Source: Aureispira sp. CCB-QB1
GTDB lineage: Bacteria; Bacteroidota; Bacteroidia; Chitinophagales; Saprospiraceae
DNA: 64,000 nt
Direction: 5' to 3'
NCBI GenBank assembly: GCA_945870185.1
Contig: CAMBRK010000012.1
Span: 1 to 64,000, forward strand
Shown here: in pieces, positions 1-7,486 of the stretch
Position numbering within the stretch: the first letter of the stretch is position 1
Layout of the letters: the number at the start of each line of letters is the position of its first letter
Position numbers and translations under genes: made by a program
The notes under the pieces: generated by a model
What the model was told of the DNA's origin: nothing
Databases searched by the model: none
The model's input: only the letters and a program-made list of their open reading frames with translations

Positions 1-2
1 CA

Positions 3-134
3 TCACAACTTCCTCTGGCATCATGGTTTGATATTATAGGTGAAGAGACTATTGCCGACGCAGTTTTAGATCGCTTAGCCCACACATCATATAAAATCGA
101 ATTAAGAGGAGATAGTTTAAGAAAAAATCGGTAA
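3..134 (+). CDS. istB: IstB-like ATPase of an IS21-family element, C-terminal fragment cut by window edge
   Basis: The frame starting at base 3 reads SQLPLASWFDIIGEE, then IADAVLDRLAH and IELRGDSLRKNR, then stops. This is the conserved end of IstB helper ATPases (family pattern SQLPxxxW...GdpTlADAIlDRL.H...i.l.GeSlRk). IstB assists the IstA transposase of IS21 elements in target selection. Only the last 43 codons lie in the window, so whether the gene is intact cannot be judged. The IS21-type terminal repeats about 40 bases downstream support the call. Confidence 0.85.
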   Translation, partial: SQLPLASWFDIIGEETIADAVLDRLAHTSYKIELRGDSLRKNR

Positions 135-173
135 TTTTGTCACTCCTAAACGGCATAAACCACCAAATCATCT

Positions 174-222
174 GGGGGGGTCAATATGTCCAGAATAGGG
201 GGTCAGTTTAAACAGAATATCC
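174..222. mobile_element. Right end of IS21-family element with two terminal repeats
   Basis: Two 22-base direct repeats lie back to back at 176-197 and 198-219. Both begin GGGGGTCA and end CAGAATA, with 17 of 22 positions identical. IS21-family elements carry such multiple terminal repeats inside their ends, and the istB tail ends at 134. The element therefore extends to the left out of the window. The exact terminal base and target duplication cannot be set without the other end. Confidence 0.7.
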
Positions 223-400
223 AACTATGATACTAAAAGAAGATAATTCACATCCACCATTCAATAGAAGCAGTTGTTAACCCACCCGCATTTTTCATAC
301 ACAACATACAGGCACTAAGGTAGCTACGGGTATGATATATGCAAGGTCTGCTACCCTCTAAAACTACGCTTGCGCCTTTCAGGCGTTCCACCTTGCATTT

Positions 401-569
401 ACCCTGATGTTACTTTAGAACTTTGTCATGAAGGTTGAAAATGTAATAAAATAAGTTATTTCGTGAAGGAATCATAGTCACCACTATGGTGAGTGAAGGA
501 AATAAAACAGAGTGACTTATTTTGAAGCAGTTTCAAGCTGTAATAAATTTTCTAAAGTAACTTCAGGGT
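401..569. repeat. Inverted-repeat element, possible MITE or cassette
   Basis: ACCCTGATGTTACTTTAGAA at 401-420 is the reverse complement of 550-569 with one mismatch (19/20). Between the arms are a second imperfect inversion (AAAATAAGT near 448 against GACTTATTTT near 512) and a near-palindrome around TCACCACTATGGTGA near 479. No ORF is present. The 169-base size fits a MITE or a small structured element. Bases 223-400 show only a small hairpin (CGCCTTTCAGGCG near 374) and no gene. Confidence 0.45.
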
Positions 570-657
570 TGTATCATCCCCTCACGCTGTACTTGCACCT
601 GTTAGTGTGGCTGAGTGGGCCGCACGCATTTTATTTCATTTTCATATACATTTTATC

Positions 658-966
658 ATGACTACCACAGTACATGCTTTTCCATTTGGCCAGCTTTATC
701 AGACCAGTCGTATGTTTGACGCAGCTTGCGAGCATCGCCCATTTGCCAGGTTCATCCGTAGGTGCGTCACTCGTCATCTCAGGGGAGATTGGGGAGATTG
801 TTGCCATGAGGATAGAGACCGTAATGATATCGCGCTGCAGGGCGGTGATAGGCTCTTTTCAGTTTATGAGATACCTCAGGGCCTCTTCGCTTTGGAGAGT
901 AAGATTTGGATTATCACAGAGTCAGATCGGTCATATACCACTGTCCTTTTCCCATCGGAGTATTGA
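658..966 (+). CDS. Small conserved accessory protein (RGDWG...WIITE.DRS family)
   Basis: This 102-residue protein starts at the ATG at 658; upstream in-frame codons give an unlikely leader. The C-terminal half contains RHLRGDWGDCCHEDRDRND and KIWIITESDRSYTTVLFPSEY. That matches a small family common on plasmids and integrative elements (pattern RHxxGDWGxxxxeDxxxNd...G.ri.S.Y......kiWIITEaDRs.TTiLlP.eY), sometimes mislabelled as a type I restriction subunit. Its molecular function is unknown to me. A strong terminator follows directly at 977. The gene fits the accessory character of the first 10 kb. Confidence 0.7.
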   Translation: MTTTVHAFPFGQLYQTSRMFDAACEHRPFARFIRRCVTRHLRGDWGDCCHEDRDRNDIALQGGDRLFSVYEIPQGLFALESKIWIITESDRSYTTVLFPSEY

Positions 967-976
967 GCTCAGTTTC

Positions 977-1005
977 AGCCCTGTCAGTCTTGGCAGGGCT
1001 TTTTT
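977..1005 (+). terminator. Rho-independent terminator after the small accessory gene
   Basis: AGCCCTGTCA and TGGCAGGGCT form a near-perfect stem with a short loop and are followed by six T. It starts 10 bases after the stop codon at 966. Confidence 0.8.
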
Positions 1006-1023
1006 CATTCATTTTTTCACATT

Positions 1024-1051
1024 ATTCATTCATTCATTCATTCATTCATTC
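1024..1051. repeat. ATTC tetranucleotide microsatellite, 7 units
   Basis: Seven perfect ATTC units lie in the intergenic space after the terminator. No promoter elements could be assigned to it. Slipped-strand length change is likely but has no visible coding effect. Confidence 0.9.
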
Positions 1052-1174
1052 ACTTATGAGACATAGACATCCACTTCCAGAGCTTCCTTTTGATCTTGGT
1101 ACCATAGTTCTTAGTCGGAACGAACGGTGCAAAGCAAAATCAATCGCAAATTGATTTAGTGAGAGAACCGAGCT

Positions 1175-1453
1175 ATGCTCGGATGGGCGGCTATCATAGC
1201 CCTTTTACCACATACTCCAGATATGAGACCTTACTTAGATCGGGTATTGGAGTATCATGCTGCCACTGATTTTGGTATCATTTCTAGATCCACACGTTTT
1301 GATAATGTACTCGCTGTATTATTAGGTGCAGGTAAGCTTACTTCGCGTTATTTGGTACCAAGTGCATTATGTCCGGAGCAGTCCGGAGTTATCATTACCA
1401 CGCATTTGGATATCAGCACTACCACTATTCGCTTTGCAGGTGAGCAGGAGTAG
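1175..1453 (+). CDS. Hypothetical protein, 92 residues
   Basis: This ORF opens between the ATTC repeat and a terminator-like hairpin at 1467-1489. The product has a short hydrophobic N-terminus (MLGWAAIIALLP) and a later aliphatic stretch (NVLAVLLGAGKL). I recognise no family. Support comes from orderly codon use and the hairpin just after the stop. It could still be a chance ORF, as the ribosome-binding site upstream (AGAGAACCGAGCT) is weak. Confidence 0.4.
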   Translation: MLGWAAIIALLPHTPDMRPYLDRVLEYHAATDFGIISRSTRFDNVLAVLLGAGKLTSRYLVPSALCPEQSGVIITTHLDISTTTIRFAGEQE

Positions 1454-1466
1454 TTTTCTTTTTTAC

Positions 1467-1489
1467 AGCCTTGGTCTCTGACCAGGGCT
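1467..1489. terminator. Hairpin between convergent genes
   Basis: AGCCTTGGTC and GACCAGGGCT pair around a TCT loop, followed by ATTTT on the plus strand and preceded by a T/A-rich run usable from the minus strand. It lies between the + ORF ending at 1453 and the - gene ending at 1488, so it may serve both. Confidence 0.6.
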
Positions 1490-1982
1490 ATTTTGCAAGA
1501 CCTTTGTTGAAAAAATCATTAATTTTATCAAAATTATTATTTATCATATCTCCCATCACATAATTAAAGTCATCTTTATCAAATTTGCGTTTTCTTATTT
1601 GACTATACATGATATAGCTATACTTTCTAAAAAGCGTCCCTAATTCTTTTCTTGAGTATTCTTGTAGTTTAGCATGTTTTTTTATTCCAGAAATTCTATT
1701 TGGAAAATAAGGCACATTTCTCATCTTATTTCTATATTGTATATCCTGAGTAACTTCTTTATAAATTTCACGTTTGGCTTTTAAATCATCAGTTAAAATG
1801 TTGTATTTCTCATACACTTCAAAAAAGTTTTCAATAGCTTTCAACTCATATTGGTTAAAAATATGTATGTACGATCTAAACATATCATCCACTGAGTACA
1901 TTACTGAGACCTTTGGTACGGCCTCAATAACTGACATCAAATCTATTAACTTTCTTCTTTCTGCTTCAATATCGATATTCAT
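1488..1982 (-). CDS. Hypothetical protein, 164 residues, charged and helical
   Basis: The start at 1982 (MNIDIEAERRK) is preferred because AAAGGATC sits about 6 bases upstream; the longer frame to 2009 would cover this site. The product is rich in K, E, Y and N and predicted mainly alpha-helical, with no signal peptide or membrane segment. I recognise no domain. It is isolated on the minus strand upstream of the phage-like block and looks like accessory cargo. Confidence 0.6.
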   Translation of the reverse strand: MNIDIEAERRKLIDLMSVIEAVPKVSVMYSVDDMFRSYIHIFNQYELKAIENFFEVYEKYNILTDDLKAKREIYKEVTQDIQYRNKMRNVPYFPNRISGIKKHAKLQEYSRKELGTLFRKYSYIMYSQIRKRKFDKDDFNYVMGDMINNNFDKINDFFNKGLAK

Positions 1983-2246
1983 AATGATCCTTTTTTTCAA
2001 ATAACGCACTTTAGATTTAGATGTGTATTCAGATTTTATATTTTAACATAATTTTTTGATTATATGTCGCCATAGAAACATTTAACCACCATAAGCCTAC
2101 CATAAGTCCACGATAAGCACAATATATTTGCACCTTTTAATCAAAATCACCGCAAAAACAAAAAAGGCCCCGAACCAGCGTCCGGAGCCTAACCCATGCA
2201 AACAACCAAAACTCTAAATCTTCCCTTCGGGATGGTCGGGGGCACT

Positions 2247-2474
2247 TTACTCCTTCCCCTTGGGAGGGCTGGGGAGGGCCTTTTCCTTCCCCTTGGGAGG
2301 GCTGGGGAGGGCCCAATGCAACCCCTTAGACACCCCAAAACTCACAATCGCACCCACACAAGCCAATATCCCTGTTTTGATGATATCATTGCCATCTACG
2401 ATGCCAATAAAAGCGATCAAGGTACCGCCGAGCGTTCCCACCGCCTGATCACTATGATGAATTCCCATCCCCAT
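2247..2474 (-). CDS. Small membrane protein with repeat-derived C-terminus
   Basis: About 75 residues. The ATG at 2474 is chosen because AAGGAGG (2480-2486) lies 5 bases upstream; 2477 is too close and 2468 is possible. Two hydrophobic segments (LGGTLIAFIGIV and IIKTGILACVGAIVSFGV) suggest a two-helix membrane protein. The C-terminus carries ALPSPPKGKE twice, encoded by a 30-base repeat, so the natural end of the protein has probably been overwritten. It overlaps the end of the upstream minus gene by a few codons, implying co-translation. A holin-like role is possible by size and context but not shown. Confidence 0.55.
   Translation of the reverse strand: MGMGIHHSDQAVGTLGGTLIAFIGIVDGNDIIKTGILACVGAIVSFGVSKGLHWALPSPPKGKEKALPSPPKGKE
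2251..2313. repeat. Tandem 30-base repeat at a gene end
   Basis: A 30-base unit rich in G and C (CTTGGGAGGGCTGGGGAGGG core) occurs identically at 2251-2280 and 2284-2313, separated by TTT. Read on the minus strand it encodes the repeated ALPSPPKGKEK tail of the small membrane protein. Similar (P)SPPKGK-encoding units are common as dispersed repeats in Bacteroidota. Confidence 0.9.
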
Positions 2475-2715
2475 CATGCCCTCCTTCTTTTGACTCGCCG
2501 ATGGCATCATCAGCGATGTTAGTAATCTGGCTTACAGCGGTGGCCACACCACCTGCAGTGACCAGGTACCCACCTATCGTCACCACTGTTGCAGGTAGTG
2601 ACACTGGAGCCGTAAGCAACACCGTTCCCACACCTGCCAACACCAATCCCACATTCCGCAACACCTTAAAAAACTTCGGCGTTGGCGCCTTTATCCTATC
2701 TACAATCTTACTCAT
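2452..2715 (-). CDS. Small two-helix membrane protein, phage-like
   Basis: 87 residues from the ATG at 2715 (MSKIVDRIKAPTPKFF). A basic N-terminus is followed by two glycine/valine-rich hydrophobic segments (VLRNVGLVLAGVGTVLL and PATVVTIGGYLVTAGGVA) and an acidic tail. Proteins of this kind accompany the DUF5675 and 250-residue proteins in other Bacteroidota phage-derived clusters, from memory. It is in the same direction as those genes with gaps of about 110 bases or less. Function is unknown; a membrane role is clear, a holin role is only a guess. Confidence 0.6.
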   Translation of the reverse strand: MSKIVDRIKAPTPKFFKVLRNVGLVLAGVGTVLLTAPVSLPATVVTIGGYLVTAGGVATAVSQITNIADDAIGESKEGGHDGDGNSS

Positions 2716-2825
2716 GATACTTTTTTGATTTTTGTCAATGAAATATTTTGTTGCCACATTTCCTTCCATTTTAAGGGAAGGAATTAAAAGGATGGGTAAA
2801 GAACCAACAAGGAAAACAAAATATT

Positions 2826-3221
2826 TCATGACTTTTTGATGATTTTAATAAAATGACTTTTCTCTCCACTCCTCTTCAAATTCTCGATGATATACCCAAG
2901 CGCCAGCTTTGAATGCTGACCCTTCCCATTCCCACCCGAAGAAAACACCGGAGCTATACAGCCCCGGAGTTCCTTCCGAGCATCATTGGCCACATGCATC
3001 AGGATGCCAGATCTCCCCTTCACTTTATCTATCCGCAGGCACTCCCCAAATTTCGGATGTTGAATGATGGCCACTGGATAAACTCCTTCCGGCACACACG
3101 ACACATTTCGCTCATTATTGGCCCATCCCAATTCAATACTCCGACAGAGTAAGATACCATGGATAAAAATCATCCCATCTGTCCAGCCATCCCGATACAA
3201 CCTTTGAAGCTCTAACATCAT
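2826..3221 (-). CDS. DUF5675 family protein
   Basis: 131 residues. The motifs GVYPVAIIQHPKFG, a basic stretch with RSGILMHVAND and LRGCIAP match DUF5675, a family found in prophage and tail-fibre-like clusters and resembling small hydrolases of the L,D-transpeptidase-like or lysozyme-adjacent type (the H and C in IxxHxxN...xGCI recall L,D-transpeptidase active sites). No signal peptide is visible. It sits between the 250-residue protein and the small membrane proteins in one minus-strand run. A cell-wall role is inferred from motif shape only. Confidence 0.75.
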   Translation of the reverse strand: MMLELQRLYRDGWTDGMIFIHGILLCRSIELGWANNERNVSCVPEGVYPVAIIQHPKFGECLRIDKVKGRSGILMHVANDARKELRGCIAPVFSSGGNGKGQHSKLALGYIIENLKRSGEKSHFIKIIKKS

Positions 3222-3234
3222 CTTAAATTCTTTT

Positions 3235-3286
3235 ACTCAATCTTAATCTCAGTCTCGATCTTAATCTTAATCTCAACCTTAATCTT
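3235..3286. repeat. Low-complexity (A)ATCTT/ATCTC run
   Basis: Between two minus-strand genes the sequence repeats AATCTTAATCTC-type hexamers with small changes. It overlaps the stop of the 250-residue gene. No promoter or hairpin can be assigned to it. Confidence 0.7.
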
Positions 3287-4037
3287 AAATGACCTCAATC
3301 ACCGCCAAGGAATTATACCCACCATTCTTGAGAGAATACTGATTACCATTCACTTCTTGGTAAAACTCAATCTGAAGCGTGAACACATTAAGACCGGTAC
3401 CCAAAGTAGGCGCAGCTGCCTGAGTCAATGCCACATTACTGGCAGTGCTGTTGATCGGCAGATTCACTTCGTTACTCATCACGGTCTCAAACTCTCCAGT
3501 GGCAAAATCCACTTTCGACCATCCCGCTTTAAACGTCACATGTGTCGCACCAGGTGCAGACACCAAATCCATCTTTGGTACCAACCCGGTGATGTTCACC
3601 GCTCCAGTAGTGGAGTTCAAAGCATACGCTTTAAACAAGATACTACTCAAGATCGCCCGATTATTGAAGTTGAAACCTTTCAATACCGCCTTTCCTTCCG
3701 GAATGTCAAAACCCTCATATACATGTCTTTCACCACGATCATTGGCCGCATCCAGATTTTTGACATCGGTCATCAATTGGGTGAGCCTGGACACCACGCG
3801 ATTGTCACTCGCACTCATCATAAAATTCCGCAATGCTGTTCTCAACAGCTTGCCTGCCGCTGCCGACATGCCAAACTCAGCATTGTTTTCTCTTGTCCGC
3901 TGAAACGTCGGATCATTATTGATCCTGTCACCGGATACACCACCTTTGGTCCTTACCAGGAAGCCATCAGCACTTTTGTAAAATGAAAGGTCATCGAGCT
4001 TCCCCACAACCTTCAGCAAACCACCTTGTCTTGCCAT
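3285..4037 (-). CDS. Conserved Bacteroidota hypothetical protein, 250 residues (phage-like cluster)
   Basis: The protein starts MARQGGLLKVVGKLDDLSFY and includes RTKGGVSGDRI and TRENNAEFGMSAAAGKLLR. This N-terminal layout is typical of a family I recall from many Bacteroidota, commonly next to DUF5675, but no function has been assigned. No signal peptide or membrane segment is seen. The C-terminal half looks beta-rich (VTFKAGWSKVDFATGEFE), consistent with a structural or coat-like protein. It is the first gene of the minus run 4037 to 2247. A phage-tail or extracellular contractile-system origin is an inference. Confidence 0.65.
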   Translation of the reverse strand: MARQGGLLKVVGKLDDLSFYKSADGFLVRTKGGVSGDRINNDPTFQRTRENNAEFGMSAAAGKLLRTALRNFMMSASDNRVVSRLTQLMTDVKNLDAANDRGERHVYEGFDIPEGKAVLKGFNFNNRAILSSILFKAYALNSTTGAVNITGLVPKMDLVSAPGATHVTFKAGWSKVDFATGEFETVMSNEVNLPINSTASNVALTQAAAPTLGTGLNVFTLQIEFYQEVNGNQYSLKNGGYNSLAVIEVI

Positions 4038-4373
4038 AACTTTTCTATTTTAAAATGTGAAACAATACCCCAAAAGTAGAGGCATTCTTTTCACCTTCCA
4101 ATACTTAGTCAAGTCCCTGAATCATAAATGGTAATAAATGACAATTATCTTCCAATTATTTCATATACCTTTGCAGAAGAATTTTGCGTTTTATATATCA
4201 AAGCTGTGTTTTTTATGATCAATTTTCATAAAAAACTACCCATTTTCAAACCCACTCTATGTACATTTTTTTCGTGTAGGATACTCCATAGCATCCCTAT
4301 AGATAAGCCCACGATACCTTATGACAGCCCTATGAAATGGATTGTCCTTTTTTTGATCAAAATAGAGTGTGTT

Positions 4374-4568
4374 ATGAACAGTTTATCAAAAGTAATTATC
4401 TACCCAAAAGACGTTGCCATCATCACCGGTAAAAGCTACCGAGCTTCCTGGCAATTACTCAAAAAAATACATGCTTACTACAAGAAAGATAAACACCAAG
4501 TAGTCACCGTCCAGGAGTTTTGTGAGTACATGGGGATAGGGGAGGATGCTGTTTCTAAGGTTATGTAG
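4374..4568 (+). CDS. Small HTH-like Bacteroidota protein, 64 residues
   Basis: Translation from the ATG at 4374 gives MNSLSKVIIYPKDVAIITGK, then a helical segment and VTVQEFCEYMGIGEDAV. This two-part pattern (YPKDVxxITGKs...ll..I....kk...qfvTveEFC.Y.gi) is a frequent small Bacteroidota protein with helix-turn-helix-like features. The longer frame from 4128 adds an unrelated hydrophobic stretch and is not preferred. It lies beside the RteC gene on the opposite strand, at the edge of the integrative element. A regulatory role is inferred. Confidence 0.65.
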   Translation: MNSLSKVIIYPKDVAIITGKSYRASWQLLKKIHAYYKKDKHQVVTVQEFCEYMGIGEDAVSKVM

Positions 4569-4580
4569 TTAATGTTTTTG

Positions 4581-5348
4581 TCATTTCCTATTTTCAAAAA
4601 GTCTCTTCTGCTTTGCTTGTATTGCTTTAACTTTTTTAAGGCTGAATTTAGCTGGTTCTTGTCTATCCATAACTTCATTTAAAGTTCCACCGAGATTAGT
4701 AATTTTAACAACGAATATTTTTCTAAAGGCTTCGTCTAATTCTGTCAGTGTAACAAGTCCGTTATTTATAGATTTTGTTTCTTTTAATGACTCAAGCTCT
4801 TCCACATAGTCAGCCAACGTGCCAGTCCATATCAAAACCTTTGTATCAGCTATCTTCTCTTCTATGGGCCTGCTATCAAGCTTTGTATCCAAATACTTCT
4901 CTAACATTTCATATGCTTTTATGATCGCAAAGGTATCCTTTTTATCTGAGTTTTTTTTAAACCAAACATGATCATTATCTGATTTCTCAAGCCTATAATA
5001 TTCTAACTCATCTAAGAAGGATATTGAATCTTGTCGTAACTGTTTTTTAAGTTGTTTGTAATGACTATTTCCAGCACATATTAGTTTTTTTGTTTCTGCA
5101 TTCAATATTCTTTCGTAATAAATAGCATACTGAAGCAATTTGGGCCGCTCTATTTTGTAATATAAGATTTCTTCATTTTCGTCATTAAAGTGATAGTTGT
5201 TTTCTAAGTCCTTCAATTTAGATGTTAACTCAATTAGACAATCGCGCCTTTTTTTCATGTTAAAGGTACTTATGGGAGTAGTGTGAGTGCTTACACTACA
5301 AAATACATCAAAAGTATGAATAAGATTGTATAGCTCATTTACAAGCAT
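4581..5348 (-). CDS. rteC: RteC domain protein (integrative element regulator)
   Basis: 255 residues. The C-terminal half carries DHVWFKKN, AIIKAYEMLEKYL, LIWTGTLADYVEELESL and KSINNGLVTLTELDEAF, the hallmark sequence of RteC proteins of Bacteroides conjugative transposons. In CTnDOT, RteC activates the excision genes through an upstream site. Here the gene sits next to a tyrosine integrase on the same strand, which fits a role in element mobility. The N-terminal 80 residues are more divergent, and a start at the internal Met (residue 31, MKKRRDCL) is possible. No tetracycline-resistance gene is nearby, so its inducer is unknown. Confidence 0.85.
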   Translation of the reverse strand: MLVNELYNLIHTFDVFCSVSTHTTPISTFNMKKRRDCLIELTSKLKDLENNYHFNDENEEILYYKIERPKLLQYAIYYERILNAETKKLICAGNSHYKQLKKQLRQDSISFLDELEYYRLEKSDNDHVWFKKNSDKKDTFAIIKAYEMLEKYLDTKLDSRPIEEKIADTKVLIWTGTLADYVEELESLKETKSINNGLVTLTELDEAFRKIFVVKITNLGGTLNEVMDRQEPAKFSLKKVKAIQAKQKRLFENRK

Positions 5349-5522
5349 CGTTATATCTTTTCCTATTTTCTATCTAAGGTTGTCGTATAATGTATAACGT
5401 AAAACGAACCAAAATGTGGCTTAGTATTTATGTTAAAAACTTTAACAGTCTCCAATTTGACAAACCAACAAAAAAGGCAGCTTTTTTTAAAAACTGCCCC
5501 TTAATTATTGATAATAGCAAAG

Positions 5523-6782
5523 TTATTTTGCCTTTTTGTGTTCATCTTTTTTGTGGGCAAATAATTTTTCGCTTAATTGATCCATTTCCGCACCAACTCT
5601 ACTTTCTACAATCTTTCCATAAATTTGAGTGGTCTTGATACTTTTATGGCCAAGCATTTTACTAGTGGCCTCCAAACTCACACCATTGGTAAGAAGTACT
5701 GTAGTAGCAAAAGTATGCCTAGCTATGTGAGTGGTAAGTGGTTTTGTAATGCCACAAATATCTGCTAGTTCTTTTAGATAAGCGTTTAGCCTTTGATTAC
5801 TCTTCATAGGCAAAAGCTTATTGTTCTTTTTACATGTAGGGTCTTCTTTATACTTTTCAATTATTTTTAAGGCTGGATCTAAAAGTGGGACATTACTCAC
5901 ATTATCTGTTTTTTGCCTAGAAGTAAAAATCCATTTTTTACCATTGATACCTGTTACAATATGATCCGGAGTAAGTAATGTAGCGTCCAAATAGGCATAT
6001 CCTGTATAACAACAGAACACAAAGCAATCACGAACTTCTGCTAATCTAGTTATGTTTATCTCTTTTTCTACGATTCTTTGAAGTTCTTCAGCTGTAAGAT
6101 ATTCTTTTTTTGTTTCCTTGGTGTGAGCTTTATAGGAAGATAGTACGTTTTTAACTAAATAGTCATATTTCACACCATAATCAAGTACACGACTTAGATA
6201 CTGCATAAATTTGACTAGAGTATTTTGGTGAAGTTTTACTACTGATTTTAGATAGATCTCATACTCCATTGCAAAAGAATATTTTATTTGGTCCACCGCA
6301 ATATCTGATAATTGATGTTTGAATTTTAGGAAATCTAAAATTCTTCCTTTGTACAAAGTGTATCGGTTAAAAGTAATTTTTCCGATTTCAATACCAACAA
6401 GCCCTTCATATTGCTTGTTGTGTAGGTCACATAATTCAGAAATAGTGATTCCAAGTTTTTTGGATACATCATCTTGACCCATTAATCTGTCTCTTATCTC
6501 AAATACAGAAATGTCTTCTTGTGTAGCTTTCATATTATGGTAAATTTGTAGCACATCCATTTTCATTGTATCCATATGAAGATTAATGGTGTTACTCTTT
6601 TTGGAATTTCCTTTGACTCTTCCAAAAGTAGTATCCCACTCTTCATACGTAACTCGATGGCCAGTGCCAATGTAGGCACGCCTACCTTCCAGGTATAATT
6701 GCATCATTATGGGTGATGATCCTGAACTTTTTTTATCCGACCTTAGGATAAAATTGACCTTAAGAATTTCTAACTTTTTCAT
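5523..6782 (-). CDS. int: Tyrosine-type site-specific integrase
   Basis: 419 residues in the usual Bacteroidetes layout: arm-binding domain (about 1-95, MMQLYLEGRRAYIGTGHRVTYEEWD), SAM-like core-binding domain (about 110-215), then the catalytic domain. Catalytic residues visible are H352 and R355 (HIARHTFAT), H379 (LGHKS) and Y388 (TTQIYGKI). Box I reads CYTGYAYLD, so the usual first arginine (TGLR) is replaced, as in IntDOT-type enzymes. It should cut and rejoin att sites of the element. The upstream non-coding region contains repeated TGTCGCA motifs that could be arm sites. The gene is followed by rteC on the same strand after a 174-base gap without a gene. Confidence 0.9.
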   Translation of the reverse strand: MKKLEILKVNFILRSDKKSSGSSPIMMQLYLEGRRAYIGTGHRVTYEEWDTTFGRVKGNSKKSNTINLHMDTMKMDVLQIYHNMKATQEDISVFEIRDRLMGQDDVSKKLGITISELCDLHNKQYEGLVGIEIGKITFNRYTLYKGRILDFLKFKHQLSDIAVDQIKYSFAMEYEIYLKSVVKLHQNTLVKFMQYLSRVLDYGVKYDYLVKNVLSSYKAHTKETKKEYLTAEELQRIVEKEINITRLAEVRDCFVFCCYTGYAYLDATLLTPDHIVTGINGKKWIFTSRQKTDNVSNVPLLDPALKIIEKYKEDPTCKKNNKLLPMKSNQRLNAYLKELADICGITKPLTTHIARHTFATTVLLTNGVSLEATSKMLGHKSIKTTQIYGKIVESRVGAEMDQLSEKLFAHKKDEHKKAK

Positions 6783-6851
6783 TTGTATTGCATGGTTTTA
6801 AAACGTGAAAAAATACTTTTCTGTTGCCATGCAGCATATACAATTTGAAGA

Positions 6852-7031
6852 ATTGTCGTGAATAAATAATTTCGACTGTCGCAAATAGTTCGCAAAAACT
6901 TCCATTTATTTGAGCTTTGTCGCATTATTGTCGCAATAAAAACATTTGCGACAGCTATTTTGACATTTGCGACTGTCGCATATGTGTCGCAAATAATTAT
7001 GATTTTTAGGCCTTGTCGCTCTATTGTCGCA
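6852..7031. repeat. Cluster of TGTCGCA/TTGCGACA motifs upstream of the integrase
   Basis: About eleven copies of GTCGC or GCGAC occur in 180 bases, several extended to TGTCGCAAA or its reverse complement, and one forms the palindrome TTTGCGACTGTCGCA near 6966. Both orientations are present with irregular spacing. The cluster begins about 70 bases upstream of the integrase start. It may hold integrase arm-type or excisionase/regulator sites. No ORF crosses it. Confidence 0.7.
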
Positions 7032-7404
7032 TATTAGACAATCTAAAAAACATCAATTTAGGCATTTATTCTTTCATAACTCCTTGAAAAACAAATGCCA
7101 AACAAGAATTAAATCTTATTTGGCATTCATTAACGTGATCCCGACAGGATGATTATTTTCGAATTCCGACAAATTAAAATTATTGTATATCAGTCTATTA
7201 TATAGAATTACATATCTTTATATGTTATTGGGTGTCACTGTGGGCACACATAATTTGATGCAATTTACGCAATTTTGATAAACTACCAAAAGATCTTTAA
7301 ATTTATTTTCTATCCAATTATTTATCACGAGCAGAATAAGAAATTACATATTTATCACTTCTTTTATTCACTACAAAACTAAACTTTTTAACATGACGCA
7401 GACC

Positions 7405-7486
7405 AGTTCTGAAAATGGTACACGTGGTTCTGATTCTGCACATCATAGTACTAGATTCTAGTCATCATAGTACCATTTTCAGAACT
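7405..7486. repeat. Nested palindrome, candidate origin or recombination site
   Basis: AGTTCTGAAAATGGTAC at 7405-7421 is the exact reverse complement of 7470-7486 (17 bp, 48-base spacer). Within the spacer is ACTAGATTCTAGT, itself a palindrome, flanked by two copies of CATCATAG. A further AGAACTGGAAGTGGTACC follows. An A/T-only tract (7500-7590) and a G/C patch (CCGGGCCCGCGCGCC near 7600) come next. This arrangement resembles a replication or transfer origin upstream of replication genes. Confidence 0.6.

Noticed and set aside
906-1154. 82-codon ORF across the terminator and the ATTC repeat
   Set aside because: It runs through a strong terminator and a microsatellite and has a repetitive FIHSFIHS segment.
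5390-5638. 82-codon plus-strand ORF overlapping the integrase end
   Set aside because: It runs across the well-supported integrase in the opposite strand and reads as its antisense (cysteine/phenylalanine-rich, no motif).
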